Of a DNA stretch of 64,000 bases, positions 49,591 to 59,483 are shown one piece after another. How positions within the stretch are numbered: the first letter of the stretch is position 1; the number at the start of each line of letters is the position of its first letter. Made by a program: the position numbers and the translations under genes. The notes under the pieces were generated by a model. The model was not told where the DNA came from. It worked only from the letters and a program-made list of their open reading frames with translations, and searched no databases. The stretch is taken from positions 6,324,001 to 6,388,000 of the forward strand of contig NZ_JAUSWW010000001.1 in assembly GCF_030815415.1 (NCBI RefSeq), written 5' to 3'. The DNA comes from Streptomyces canus. GTDB lineage: Bacteria > Actinomycetota > Actinomycetes > Streptomycetales > Streptomycetaceae.

Positions 49591-51825
49591 TCAGCCGACG
49601 TCAGACGCGTCCAGGCGGTAGACGGTCGAGCTGTTCGACGAGTTCGACGAGCCGGACGAATCCGAGGAGCCGGACGAACCGGACGTGCTCGACGTCGAAT
49701 TCGAGCTGTATTCGCTCTCCTTCACGGCCGTGCCGTTCTTCTCCACCCACTCGGTGACCTCGGTACTGAGGCTGGACCCCCCGCCGGGGCCGCCCCCCAT
49801 GCCGCCGCCGAGCTGGATGTAGTGCAGCCTGCCCGCCTTGACCAGCTCCTTCAGCTTGGCCAGGGTCATCGCCTGGTCGGAACCGGACCAGCCCCACATC
49901 GAGATGACCGGCTCACCGCTGCTCATGATGAGCTGCGCGGCACTCTGCGAACTGGACACCGCCAGCAGCCAGGTCGCGCCGTCCTGGTGCTTCTTCAGGT
50001 ACGAGATGAGCTCGCCGCTCGCGCCGCCGCCCATGCCCCCACCCATGCCGCCACCGCCGCCGGTCATGCCACCGGGGCCGTTCTGGGTGTCGCCGGAAGT
50101 GCCGTTCTCGCCGGTGCCTTCGGGGGGCGTGCCCCCGCCCGTCTGGCCGCCGCCCGGGAGCTCGCCGTTGCCGCCGCCGGGCATCATCTGACCGCCGCTG
50201 GGCGCCTCGGCGTTCTGGCCGCCCTGTCGGGTGCCCCCAGGACCACCACCGGTGCCGCCGGGCATCCCGCCCCGGCCGCCACCGCCCCCGCCGAAGCCGC
50301 CGCCACCCGTGGACGGCCCGGCCGTCGGGTTCGTACCGCCCATGCCGCCGCCCGAACCGGACGGCACCGACCAGGCGTACGCGGCCGGACCGGCCACCGA
50401 GGCGACGACCGCCGCGGCGAGGGAAGCCGCCAGCAGACGTGCCCTGTTGCCGTTGCCGCCGGACCGGAAGACCAGCAGGCCCGTGATCGCCAGCGCCATG
50501 ACGACGAGGATCGCCGGCCACAGCCAGGTGTTCCAGCCGGAGGCGCGGCGCAGCAGCACCGCCGCCCAGACCGCCGTGACCGCGAGGCCGAGCGGCAGCA
50601 CCCACGCCCACCGCCTGTCGGCGCGGAAGGCGCGCAGCAGCATCACACCGCCGCCTCCGCACAGGGCCGCGATGCCCGGGGCGAGCGCGGTCGTGTAGTA
50701 CGGGTGCATGGTGCCCTCGGCCATGGCGAAGGTCAGGTAGTGCAGGCCGGTCCAGCCGCCCCACATCACCAGTGCGGCACGGGTCATGTCGGTGCGCGGG
50801 GCGCGGCCGCACAGGACCAGGCCGCCGGCCAGGGCGATCGCCGCGAAGGGGATCAGCCAGGAGATCTGGCCGCCGAGTACGTCGTTGAAGAGCCGGCCGA
50901 GTCCCGCCGTACCGGAGAAGCCGCCCCCTCCACCGCCGCCTCCGCCGCCGTTGCCCTCGCCGCCGAAGATCCGGCCCAGGCCGTTGTAGCCCATGATCAG
51001 GTTCCAGGCGCTGCCGTCCGTCGAACCGCCGATGTAGGGGCGGTCGTCGGCCGGGACCAGGGAGACAGCGGCCGCCCACCAGAAGCTGGAGACGGCGAGG
51101 ACCACGCCCGCGAGCAGCAGGTTGGTGATCCGCTTCACCAGCTTCGGCCTGGCGGCGTAGAGATAGACCGCGAAGACGACCGGCAGCGGGATGTAGCCCT
51201 GGAGCATTTTGGTGTTGAAGGCGAGGCCGAAGCAGGCCGCCGAGCCGAGCAGCGGCAGCAGCCTGCCGTCACGCGTGGCGCGCAGCGCGAGGGCCGCGCC
51301 CGCCGCCATCAGGAACACCAGCAGCGTGTCGGGGTTGTTGTCCCGGTTGATGGCGACCGTGATCGGGGTGAGGGCGAGCACCAGCGCGGCGGCCGTCGCC
51401 GCGACATGGCCCCACACGCGCCGCACGGACGCGTGCACGATCCAGATCGTCCCGAGGGCGGTCAGGATCATCGGCAGCATCATCTGCCAGGTGCCGAAGC
51501 CGAAGAGGCGGCACGACAGCCCCATGACCATGAGCGCGAACGGCGGCTTGTCGACGGTGAGGAAGTTGCCCGCGTCCAGCGATCCGAAGAACCACGCCTT
51601 CCAGCTCTGCGTACCGCTCAGCACGGCCGCGCTGTAGAAGCTGTTGAGGCTGGATCCGGCCAGGTTCCAGGAGTACAGGACCGCCGCCAGGGCCAGGATC
51701 GCGAGCAGCGCGGGGAGCGACCAGCGTGGTGCCTTGTCCGGGGTCGCCGCGGTTGGGGCCGGCGGTGGCCGGTCGGCGGATGCGGCGGTGTCGGTGTGGG
51801 GGTGTGGGTCGGTGGCAGATGTCAC
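49591..51825 (-). CDS. Membrane glycosyltransferase, GT39/ArnT-like, with glycine-rich insert
   Basis: The 744-residue protein has about 12 transmembrane helices in residues 35-470. The first extracytoplasmic loop carries the DKPPFALMVMGL segment typical of ArnT/PMT-type enzymes that use polyprenyl-phosphate sugars. Two low-complexity Gly runs occur, a poly-Gly at about 275-290 and a Gly/Met-rich stretch at about 500-600. A small soluble domain with ISYLKKHQDGATWLLAVSSSQ and WGWSGSDQAMTLAKLKELV follows. The extreme C-terminus is a Ser-rich tail. GTG 51825 is chosen because the long upstream extension overlaps the divergent gene. Acceptor and sugar are unknown. Confidence 0.85.
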   Translation of the reverse strand: MTSATDPHPHTDTAASADRPPPAPTAATPDKAPRWSLPALLAILALAAVLYSWNLAGSSLNSFYSAAVLSGTQSWKAWFFGSLDAGNFLTVDKPPFALMVMGLSCRLFGFGTWQMMLPMILTALGTIWIVHASVRRVWGHVAATAAALVLALTPITVAINRDNNPDTLLVFLMAAGAALALRATRDGRLLPLLGSAACFGLAFNTKMLQGYIPLPVVFAVYLYAARPKLVKRITNLLLAGVVLAVSSFWWAAAVSLVPADDRPYIGGSTDGSAWNLIMGYNGLGRIFGGEGNGGGGGGGGGGFSGTAGLGRLFNDVLGGQISWLIPFAAIALAGGLVLCGRAPRTDMTRAALVMWGGWTGLHYLTFAMAEGTMHPYYTTALAPGIAALCGGGGVMLLRAFRADRRWAWVLPLGLAVTAVWAAVLLRRASGWNTWLWPAILVVMALAITGLLVFRSGGNGNRARLLAASLAAAVVASVAGPAAYAWSVPSGSGGGMGGTNPTAGPSTGGGGFGGGGGGRGGMPGGTGGGPGGTRQGGQNAEAPSGGQMMPGGGNGELPGGGQTGGGTPPEGTGENGTSGDTQNGPGGMTGGGGGMGGGMGGGASGELISYLKKHQDGATWLLAVSSSQSAAQLIMSSGEPVISMWGWSGSDQAMTLAKLKELVKAGRLHYIQLGGGMGGGPGGGSSLSTEVTEWVEKNGTAVKESEYSSNSTSSTSGSSGSSDSSGSSNSSNSSTVYRLDASDVG

Positions 51826-51954
51826 CCGGGCATGGTGCGAACCCCGGGTGGGAGCGCGCTGTGCCGTACCTGGCGCTTTCCTGTGAATTCGCAAAGGAGG
51901 AAGTAACGACTGGCACACCCGTTCCCCAAGTCGTACAACCTTTTCCTCGAACTC

Positions 51955-52809
51955 GTGAGTCAACAGGGCATGACTCAGGGGATATCCAGACGTGCGAGAT
52001 GGGTGGCGGGGGGCGCGCTCCTCGCCTGCGTCGCCGCCGCCACACCGGCCGCGGCGGCCACGCCGACCGTCAGCTGTACGTCCGCCAAGGCCGGCCTCGC
52101 CGCCAAGCTGAAGAAGGACATCACTTCGGCGCTCGCCAACCGCAAGGGCACGATCGCGGTGGGCCTCTACGACCGCACCACGAACACCACCTGCACACTC
52201 CGCTCCTCGACGGCCTACGACTCCGCGAGCGTCGTGAAGGTGACCGTCCTCGCCACCCTGCTGTGGGACGCGCAGAAGACCGGCCGGTCCCTCACCAGCC
52301 GGGAGAAATCCCTCGCCACGGCCATGATCACCAAGTCGGACAACACGGCCACGTCGACCCTGTGGAAGCAGCTCGGCGTGACCAAGGTGAAGGGTTTCCT
52401 CGCCAAGGCGGGCATGACCCAGACCAAGCCCGGTGCCGACGGCTACTGGGGTCTGACCCAGATCACCGTCACCGACGAGCAGAAGCTGATGAAGCTGCTC
52501 ACGGCCGCGAACGCGGTCCTCACCGACGACTCGCGCCGGTACGTCCGCAAGCTGATGGGCGAAGTGATCTCCTCCCAGCGCTGGGGCACCCCGTACGGCG
52601 CTCCCTCCGACGTCCTCGTGCACGTCAAGAACGGCTGGCTGCAGCGCTCCACGCACGGCTGGCGGGTACACAGCGTCGGCACCTTCAAGGGCGGCGGCCA
52701 CGACTACGTGATGACGGTGCTCACGCACGGCAACAGCACCATGAACTACGGCATCACGACCATCCAGGGTGTCGCGAAGGTCATCCACAAGGACCTCGCC
52801 GCGTCCTGA
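51955..52809 (+). CDS. Secreted serine hydrolase of the class A beta-lactamase/PBP fold
   Basis: The 284-residue preprotein has a signal peptide ending near AAAATP (35). SxxK is S92-V-V-K95, SDN is S128-D-N130, and the third motif reads K225-N-G-W instead of K-(S/T)-G. No ExxLN deacylation motif is visible, so true beta-lactamase activity is doubtful; a D,D-peptidase or an uncharacterised hydrolase is more likely. The start may be GTG 51955 or ATG 51970; neither has a good ribosome binding site, although an orphan AAAGGAGG lies at 51893-51900. It is divergent from the glycosyltransferase. Confidence 0.82.
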   Translation: MSQQGMTQGISRRARWVAGGALLACVAAATPAAAATPTVSCTSAKAGLAAKLKKDITSALANRKGTIAVGLYDRTTNTTCTLRSSTAYDSASVVKVTVLATLLWDAQKTGRSLTSREKSLATAMITKSDNTATSTLWKQLGVTKVKGFLAKAGMTQTKPGADGYWGLTQITVTDEQKLMKLLTAANAVLTDDSRRYVRKLMGEVISSQRWGTPYGAPSDVLVHVKNGWLQRSTHGWRVHSVGTFKGGGHDYVMTVLTHGNSTMNYGITTIQGVAKVIHKDLAAS

Positions 52810-52848
52810 CGCCTGCTGGACTCCCGCCCGTCACCGGGCGGCCCTACG

Positions 52849-53880
52849 GTGACGCCCATGCGCATCAGAACCCTCCTCGCGACCGTCACCGCCGGACTGG
52901 CGGCGGCCACCTGTCTGTCCGCCGCCGGTCCCGCCAACGCCCAGCCGGGCAACGCCTGTTCGCCGTCCGTCTCCCTCGACCGCTTCTCCGACGCGCTCGA
53001 CAAGACGACGTACGAGGGTACCTACGTCGGCAACCTCTCCGCGCTCGCGGTGGACCGGGACGGTTCGCTCGCCGCGCTCTCCGACCGGTCGGCGCTGTTC
53101 GGCCTGGACGCGAGGACCCTCGCGCCGGAGTCCGTCGTCCCGCTCGCCGACGAGAGCGGGGCGGCGCTCGACTCCGAGGGCCTGGTGATCGACCGCGACG
53201 GCACCCGCCTGATCACCTCGGAGACCGAGCCGTCCATACGCCGCTACTCCCGCGACGGCGCGATACTCGACCGCCTCCCGGTGCCGGCCGCGCTCCAGGT
53301 GGCCCCCGCCGGGCGGGCCGTCTCCAACGGCACCTTCGAGGGGCTGACCCTGCTGCCGGGTGGCCGCACGCTGCTCGCGTCGATGGAGTACGCGCTCTCC
53401 GGTGACACCTCGGGCGCGGTGCGCTTCCAGACGTGGGAGCGGCACGCGAAGAGCTGGAAGCCCGCGGAACAGTACGCCTACCGGCCCGACACCGGCCTCG
53501 GCGTCCCCGAGGTCCAGGCCCTCCCCGACGGCCGGCTCCTCGTCCTGGAGCGCGGCTTCACCTCCGGCGTCGGCAACACGGTCCGCCTCTACCTGGCCGA
53601 CCCCCGGCACGCCACCGACACGAGCGCTGTCGAGAACCTCACGGGTCAGCCCGGCGTACGCCTGATCGGAAAGACTCTGCTCGCCGACATCGTGAGCTGC
53701 CCGACCCTGGGCGCCACCGCCAAGCAGCCCCAGCCCAACCCGCTCCTCGACAACATCGAGGGCATGGTGGTGACGGGCCGGAGCCAGGGGGCCTGGAAGG
53801 TCCTGCTGGTGAGCGACGACAACCAGAACGCGGTGCAGACGACGCGCTTCTATTACCTGCGGGTCCGCACGACGTCCTAG
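52849..53880 (+). CDS. Secreted phytase-like (esterase-like activity of phytase) protein
   Basis: The preprotein has 343 residues from GTG 52849, or 340 from ATG 52858, and a signal peptide ending at PANAQPG (about 32). The mature part is a beta-propeller-like domain with repeated strands: NLSALAVDRDGSLAALSD, DSEGLVIDRDGTRLITSE, FEGLTLLPGGRTLLASME and VPEVQALPDGRLLVLERG. The LDNIEGMV segment near the end holds a conserved acidic cluster of this family. The substrate is unknown and phosphatase activity is not assured. It begins 39 bp after the serine hydrolase and may share its transcript. Confidence 0.85.
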   Translation: MTPMRIRTLLATVTAGLAAATCLSAAGPANAQPGNACSPSVSLDRFSDALDKTTYEGTYVGNLSALAVDRDGSLAALSDRSALFGLDARTLAPESVVPLADESGAALDSEGLVIDRDGTRLITSETEPSIRRYSRDGAILDRLPVPAALQVAPAGRAVSNGTFEGLTLLPGGRTLLASMEYALSGDTSGAVRFQTWERHAKSWKPAEQYAYRPDTGLGVPEVQALPDGRLLVLERGFTSGVGNTVRLYLADPRHATDTSAVENLTGQPGVRLIGKTLLADIVSCPTLGATAKQPQPNPLLDNIEGMVVTGRSQGAWKVLLVSDDNQNAVQTTRFYYLRVRTTS

Positions 53881-53885
53881 ACGTC

Positions 53886-54467
53886 CTAGTACGGCCGCTC
53901 GTGCTCGTCGACGGTTCCGTCCCCGTTGTCGTCGAACATGTAGTCGTACTCGTCGCCGTACTCGTCCCGGTAGCGCATGCACGAGCCCTCCGTGCGCAGC
54001 ACCGGCTCACCGTCGTAGTACCCCAGGTGGAGCGAGACCCGGATGCCGTCGTCGACGGTCGTCGCGATGCCGTTCTCGATCTCCTCGACCGTGCGGCCCT
54101 CCTCGCGCCAGGCGGATCTGAGGGACGCCACCGCCTTCCGGTAGTCGGCGTCGCTCGCGAAGTCCAGGTCCCAGGTGTAGATCGGCTCGTCGCGGGCGAC
54201 GCCCGTCTCGTCGAAGCCGAAGTCGTCCACACAGGACGAGCTGCCCTCCTGGGAGGCCCACGGCTCGCCGGACGGGGCCGGGGACAGGGTGTGGAAGACG
54301 TCCTCGCCGGCCCGGGTCGTGGCCCGGACGTGGTCGCGGAACTCGTCGGTGCTGTGGACGGGCCCGCCCTGCATCGTCTCGCACCCCCTGGCGACCAGCC
54401 CGAACAGTGCCACGAGGGCGACGGAGAGGGCGGGGACCACGATCTTCGACTTCATGCCGTCGATCAA
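53886..54467 (-). CDS. Exported protein with a C-terminal EF-hand-like calcium loop
   Basis: The 193-residue protein has a signal or anchor helix at about 8-28 (VVPALSVALVALFGLVARGC). The body, with two cysteines, is otherwise unrecognised. The last 15 residues contain a complete EF-hand loop, D179-D-N181-G-D183-G-T-V-D187-E-H-E190, with liganding residues at loop positions 1, 3, 5, 9 and 12. A single unpaired loop at the chain end is unusual. GGAG 8 nt before ATG 54467 supports the start. It converges on the phytase-like gene. Confidence 0.72.
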   Translation of the reverse strand: MIDGMKSKIVVPALSVALVALFGLVARGCETMQGGPVHSTDEFRDHVRATTRAGEDVFHTLSPAPSGEPWASQEGSSSCVDDFGFDETGVARDEPIYTWDLDFASDADYRKAVASLRSAWREEGRTVEEIENGIATTVDDGIRVSLHLGYYDGEPVLRTEGSCMRYRDEYGDEYDYMFDDNGDGTVDEHERPY

Positions 54468-54616
54468 AGCGGCTCCGGTGGGGCGTACGGCAGCGCTCTG
54501 CTACTCAGCCGGCCTGAGCACAGGCACCCAGGCCGGTCGCCCCCGGTTTGTTGCGGAGGGATGAAATCCGGTTCCTTTCGCGTTGGTGCCTTCCGGAAGA
54601 TCAGGACCGCTGACCG

Positions 54617-57600
54617 ATGGAGGGCACCCGCGTGAGCGCGCAACAGGGAGGGCCTGGGCGGGAACAAGCCGGCTGGGCACGACGACTGGCCGGATACGCC
54701 TGGCGGTATCCGAAGGACGTCGTCCTCGCCCTCGGCTCCTCGCTCGTCGGCATGGCCGTCATGGCGCTGGTCCCGCTGATCACCAAGGTGATCATCGACG
54801 ACGTCATCGGCGACCACAGCCGTGACATGGCCCCCTGGGCGGGCCTCCTCATCGGCTCCGCCGTCGTCGTCTACGTCCTCACCTTCGTCCGCCGCTACTA
54901 CGGCGGCCGCCTCGCCCTCGACGTCCAGCACGACCTGCGGACCGAGATGTACGGCACGATCACCCGCCTCGACGGCCGCCGCCAGGACGAGCTGTCCACC
55001 GGGCAGGTCGTCGGCCGGGCCACCAGCGACCTCCAGCTGATCCAGGGCCTGCTCTTCATGCTCCCGATGACCATCGGGAACTTCGCCCTCTTCCTGGTCT
55101 CCCTGGTCGTCATGGCCTGGCTGTCGCTGCCGCTCACCCTGGTCGCCCTCGCGGTGGCCCCCGCGCTCGCCTGGATCGCGAGGCGTTCCCGCAGCAAGCT
55201 GCACCCCGCCACCTGGTACGCCCAGGCCCAGGCCGCCGCCGTCGCGGGCGTGGTCGACGGGGCCGTGGGCGGTGTGCGCGTGGTCAAGGGCTTCGGGCAG
55301 GAGGAGCAGGAGACCGGGAAGCTCCGGGAGGTCAGTCGCCGGCTCTTCGCGGGACGGCTGCGTACCATCCGCTTCAACTCCCGCTACACCCCGGCCCTCC
55401 AGGCCGTGCCCGCCCTCGGCCAGGTCGCGATGCTCGCGCTCGGCGGCTGGCTGGCCGTGCGCGGACACATCACGCTGGGCACCTTCGTCGCCTTCTCCAC
55501 CTACCTCCGCCCAGCTGGTCGGCCCGGTCCGCATGCTCGCCATGGTCCTCACGGTCGCCCAGCAGGCCCGCGCGGGCACCGAGCGGGTCCTGGAGCTGAT
55601 CGACACCGAGCCGTCGATGCGGGACGGGAAGAAGGAGCTGCCCGCCGACGCGCCCGCGACCGTCGAGTTCGACGACGTGTCCTTCGGATACGAGGACGGC
55701 CACAAGGTCCTCGACGGCCTCAGCTTCGAGATCCGCCCCGGCGAGACCCTCGCCGTCGTCGGCTCCTCCGGCTCCGGAAAGTCGACGGTCTCCCTCCTCC
55801 TGCCGCGCTTCTACGACGTCACCCACGGCGCCGTCCTCGTCGGCGGTCACGACGTCCGCGAGCTGAGCCTGGAATCCCTGCGGGCCGCGATCGGACTGGT
55901 CCCCGAGGACTCGTTCCTCTTCTCGGACACGGTCCGCAACAACATCGCGTACGGCCGTCCCGAGGCGACCCAGGAACAGATCGAGCAGGCCGCGCGCGCC
56001 GCCCAGGCGGACCGTTTCATCGCCGAGCTGCCCGAGGGCTACGACACCACGGTCGGCGAACACGGCCTCACCCTCTCCGGCGGCCAGCGCCAGCGCGTCG
56101 CGCTCGCCCGGGCGATCCTCACCGACCCGAGGCTCCTCGTCCTGGACGACGCCACCTCGGCCGTGGACGCCCGCGTCGAGCACGAGATCCACGAGGCGCT
56201 GAAGCAGGTCATGGAGGGCCGCACAACCCTCCTCATCGCGCACCGCCGCTCCACCCTGAACCTCGCCGACCGCATCGCCGTCCTCGACGACGGCCGCCTC
56301 GCCGACATCGGCACCCACGAGGAACTCCAGAAGCGGTCCGCGCTCTACCGGCGCCTCCTCACCGACCCCGACGAGCTCGGCGGGGTCTCACCCGGTCACG
56401 CCCAGCCCGCCGAGCCCTGCGAGGACACCTCCCTGCGGGAGGAGCTGGACGCCGAGTTCGACGCCGAACGCGGCATCACGCCCCGGCTGTGGGCGGGCGA
56501 GCGCGGCCCCCGGGACACCGCCCTCGAGGGCATGCCCGCCACTCCGGAACTCCTCGCCCAGGTCGAGGCGCTGCCCCCGGCCCAGGACACCCCCGGCATC
56601 GACGAGGCCCGCGCGGTCACGCCGGAGGAGTCCTACGGTCTGCGCAGACTGCTGGGCGGCTTCGGGCTGCCGCTCCTCATCAGCCTCGGACTGGTCGCCG
56701 TGGATGCCGGGATGGGGCTCACGCTCCCGATCCTGATCCGGCACGGCATCGACTCGGGCGTCGGTGAGCTCGCCCTCGGCGCGGTGTGGGTGGCGGCGCT
56801 GCTCGGTCTGCTCACCGTGGGCGTGCAGTGGATCGCGCAGGTCGGTGAGACGCGGATGACGGGACGTACCGGTGAGCGGGTCCTGTACTCGCTGCGTCTG
56901 AAGATCTTCGCGCAGCTCCAGCGGCTCGGACTCGACTACTACGAGCGGGAGCTGACCGGCCGGATCATGACCCGCATGACCACCGACGTCGACGCGCTCT
57001 CGACCTTCCTGCAGACCGGCCTGGTCACGGCGTTCGTCTCGGTCGTCACGTTCTTCGGCATCATGGGCACCCTGCTGGTCCTCGACGTGGAGCTCGCGCT
57101 GGTCGTGTTCGCGACGCTGCCGCCGCTCATTCTCGGGACGTACTTCTTCCGGCGGGCGAGCGTGAAGGCGTACGAACTGGCCCGGGAGCGGGTGTCGGTG
57201 GTCAACGCCGACCTCCAGGAGTCGGTGTCCGGGCTGCGGATCGTGCAGGCCTTCCGGCGCGAGCGGGACGGCGGGGCGCGGTTCGCGGAGCGCAGCGACA
57301 GCTACCGGCAGGCGCGCATCCGGGGCCAGTGGCTGATCTCGGTCTACTTCCCCTTCGTGCAGCTGCTGGCGTCGGTGGCCGCGGCGGCCGTGCTCGTCGC
57401 GGGCGCGGGACGGATCGACGACGCGACGCTGACGACCGGTGCGCTGGTGGCGTATCTGCTCTACATCGACCTCTTCTTCGCGCCGGTGCAGCAGCTCTCG
57501 CAGGTCTTCGACGGCTACCAGCAGGCGACCGTCTCGCTGGGCCGTATCCAGGAGCTGCTCCAGGAGCCGACGTCCACGAAGGCGGCCGACGAACCCCTCG

Positions 57601-58370
57601 AAGTCCTGTCCCTGCGGGGCGAGATCGCCTTCGAGGACGTGCGGTTCGCCTACGGGTCCTCCGACGCGCCCGAAGAGGCCCTCACCGGCATCGATCTGAC
57701 CATCCCCGCCGGACAGACCGTCGCCTTCGTCGGCGAGACCGGCGCGGGCAAGTCGACGCTCGTCAAGCTGGTGGCGCGGTTCTACGACCCGACGGGCGGC
57801 CGGGTGACGGTCGACGGCTCGGATCTGCGGACGCTGGATCTCACGTCGTACCGCCACCGCCTCGGCGTCGTCCCGCAGGAGGCGTACCTCTTCCAGGGGA
57901 CCGTGCGGGACGCCATCGCCTACGGCCGCCCGGACGCCACCGACGCCGAGGTGGAGGCGGCGGCCCGTGCGGTCGGCGCCCACGAGATGATCGCCACCCT
58001 CGACGGCGGCTACCTCCACGAGGTCGCCGAACGCGGCCGCAACCTCTCCGCCGGCCAGCGCCAGCTGATCGCCCTGGCCCGCGCCGAACTGGTCGACCCC
58101 GACATCCTCCTCCTCGACGAGGCCACGGCCGCCCTGGACCTGGCCACGGAGGCCCAGGTCAACCAGGCCACGGACCGTATCGCCGGACGTCGTACGACCC
58201 TCGTGGTGGCCCACCGCCTGACCACCGCGGCCCGTGCGGACCGGGTCGTGCTGATGGACCACGGCCGGGTCGCCGAGGACGGCACGCACGAGGAACTGCT
58301 CGCCAGGGGCGGGCGGTACGCGGAGCTGTGGCGGACGTTCGTGGGGGAGGACGCGCCCGTGGTGGCGTGA
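54617..58370 (+). pseudogene. Fused double ABC exporter (TM287/288-like), split by a one-base frameshift
   Basis: Two complete ABC exporter halves lie in one reading unit of about 1250 residues when one base is removed near 55507-55508. Half 1 has a membrane domain at about 20-330 in the first frame, broken after STYL; the sequence resumes in the next frame as AQLVGPVRML. It then has Walker A GSSGSGKST, signature LSGGQRQ and Walker B LLVLDDATSA. Half 2 has a membrane domain, then Walker A GETGAGKST, signature LSAGQRQ and Walker B ILLLDEATAA. Both ATP sites look intact. The extra C in CTCCGCCC may be a sequencing error or a real lesion. The substrate is probably a drug or lipid. The 3' end is duplicated downstream. 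Confidence 0.85.
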
Positions 58371-58863
58371 GGGGCTGGTGGCGCGTCGTCTGGTCTGTGG
58401 GGCGGCGGCCGCACCGGGTGCCGGACGGAGTCCGGCCAGTCGTCTCGAAGCCCGGGAGGCCCGCTAGGGCCGAGCGGTGCGAGGGCGACATCGGGAGGTT
58501 CAGCCCACGGCCGGGTCGCCGAGGACGGCACGCACGAGGAACTGCTCGCCAGGGGCGGGCGGTACGCGGAGCTGTGGCGGACGTTCGTGGGGGAGGACGC
58601 GCCCGTGGTGGCGTGAGGGGCTGGTGGCGCGTCGTCTGGTCTGTGGGGCGGCGGCCGCACCGGGTGCCGGACGGAGTCCGGCCAGTCGTCTCGAAGCCCG
58701 GGAGGCCCGCTAGGGCCGAGCGGTGCGAGGGCGACATCGGGAGGTTCAGCCCACGGCCGGGTCGCCGAGGACGGCACGCACGAGGAACTGCTCGCCAGGG
58801 GCGGGCGGTACGCGGAGCTGTGGCGGACGTTCGTGGGGGAGGACGCGCCCGTGGTGGCCTGAG
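58260..58863. repeat. 246-bp tandem repeat covering the 3' end of the ABC gene, about 2.45 copies
   Basis: Units begin at 58260, 58506 and 58752. The first two are identical over all 246 bp; the third is identical for about 108 bp and then continues into unique DNA. Each unit holds the last 36 codons of the ABC exporter, its stop, and about 135 bp of trailing sequence. Downstream copies are therefore untranslated fragments. Confidence 0.95.
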
Positions 58864-58972
58864 CCCACGGCGGTGGGGTGAAGCCTGAACTCGTGACGGT
58901 CGTGCAACCATCCGACATACGTCCTGCGTCCGTACACCAGTACGCTCATCGCCGGGTACGGGAGGGACGAGA
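58864..58972. promoter_or_regulatory. Upstream region of the small secreted protein gene
   Basis: With the preceding repeats this completes a stretch of 602 bp without an intact gene (58371-58972). A GGGAGG ribosome binding site precedes GTG 58973. No other motif is clear. Confidence 0.5.
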
Positions 58973-59362
58973 GTGGCCATGGGTGCGATACGGCGGCGGA
59001 TCGCCGTCGGTCTGGCCGTACTGACCGCTTCGGGGCTGCTCGCTGTCGCGGTCCCGGCGGAGGCCGTCGCGGCCACACACTGCGAGGGCCGCAAGATCCG
59101 GACGTACACCTTCTCCACGGGCCATGTGAAGGTCTACAGGAAAGGCACCTCGCTCTGCGCCATCACCGTCCCCAAGCGGGTCGGCTCGCCGCGCACGATG
59201 ATGGTCAGCCTTCAGACGCGCGGCTTCGAGGCCGTCGTCGACGAGGGGGTCTACACCAAGCGCGCCGGGCCGGTGAAGTCGTACGTCGGGGGCCGCAAGG
59301 TCTGGATCAAGGGGCGGGTCGGCAGCGGGTCGTACTCGACCGGTGGCTGGATCCGGCTGTAG
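58973..59362 (+). CDS. Small secreted protein of unknown function
   Basis: The 129-residue preprotein (GTG 58973; ATG 58979 also possible) has a signal peptide cut near AEAVAA (33). The mature part is about 95 residues, basic, with two cysteines (CEGRKIRTYTF and SLCAITVPKR) that could form one disulfide, and repeated beta-strand-like segments ending in GSYSTGGWIRL. I do not recognise a family. Small basic disulfide proteins of this type are common among Streptomyces secreted proteins. A GGAGG site 7 nt before the GTG supports the start. Confidence 0.75.
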   Translation: MAMGAIRRRIAVGLAVLTASGLLAVAVPAEAVAATHCEGRKIRTYTFSTGHVKVYRKGTSLCAITVPKRVGSPRTMMVSLQTRGFEAVVDEGVYTKRAGPVKSYVGGRKVWIKGRVGSGSYSTGGWIRL

Positions 59363-59483
59363 ACGTCCGACAAATCCCCTTCCGGACCCGCCGACATCCG
59401 AGGGTTTTCCCTATCTCCCCTGGTGCGCAAGCGAGTTGCTCCGATAGCTTCCGCTCGCACATCTGTCTCACAGGGGAGGGTGC

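Noticed and set aside
49601..49897. Minus-strand frame overlapping the end of the GT39-type gene
   Set aside because: It lies in another frame on the same strand within the Ser-rich tail and Gly region and has shadow composition.
57329..59118. Long repetitive frames on both strands over the 246-bp repeats
   Set aside because: They arise because the repeat unit length is a multiple of three; the true frame is the ABC exporter and the extra copies follow its stop codon.
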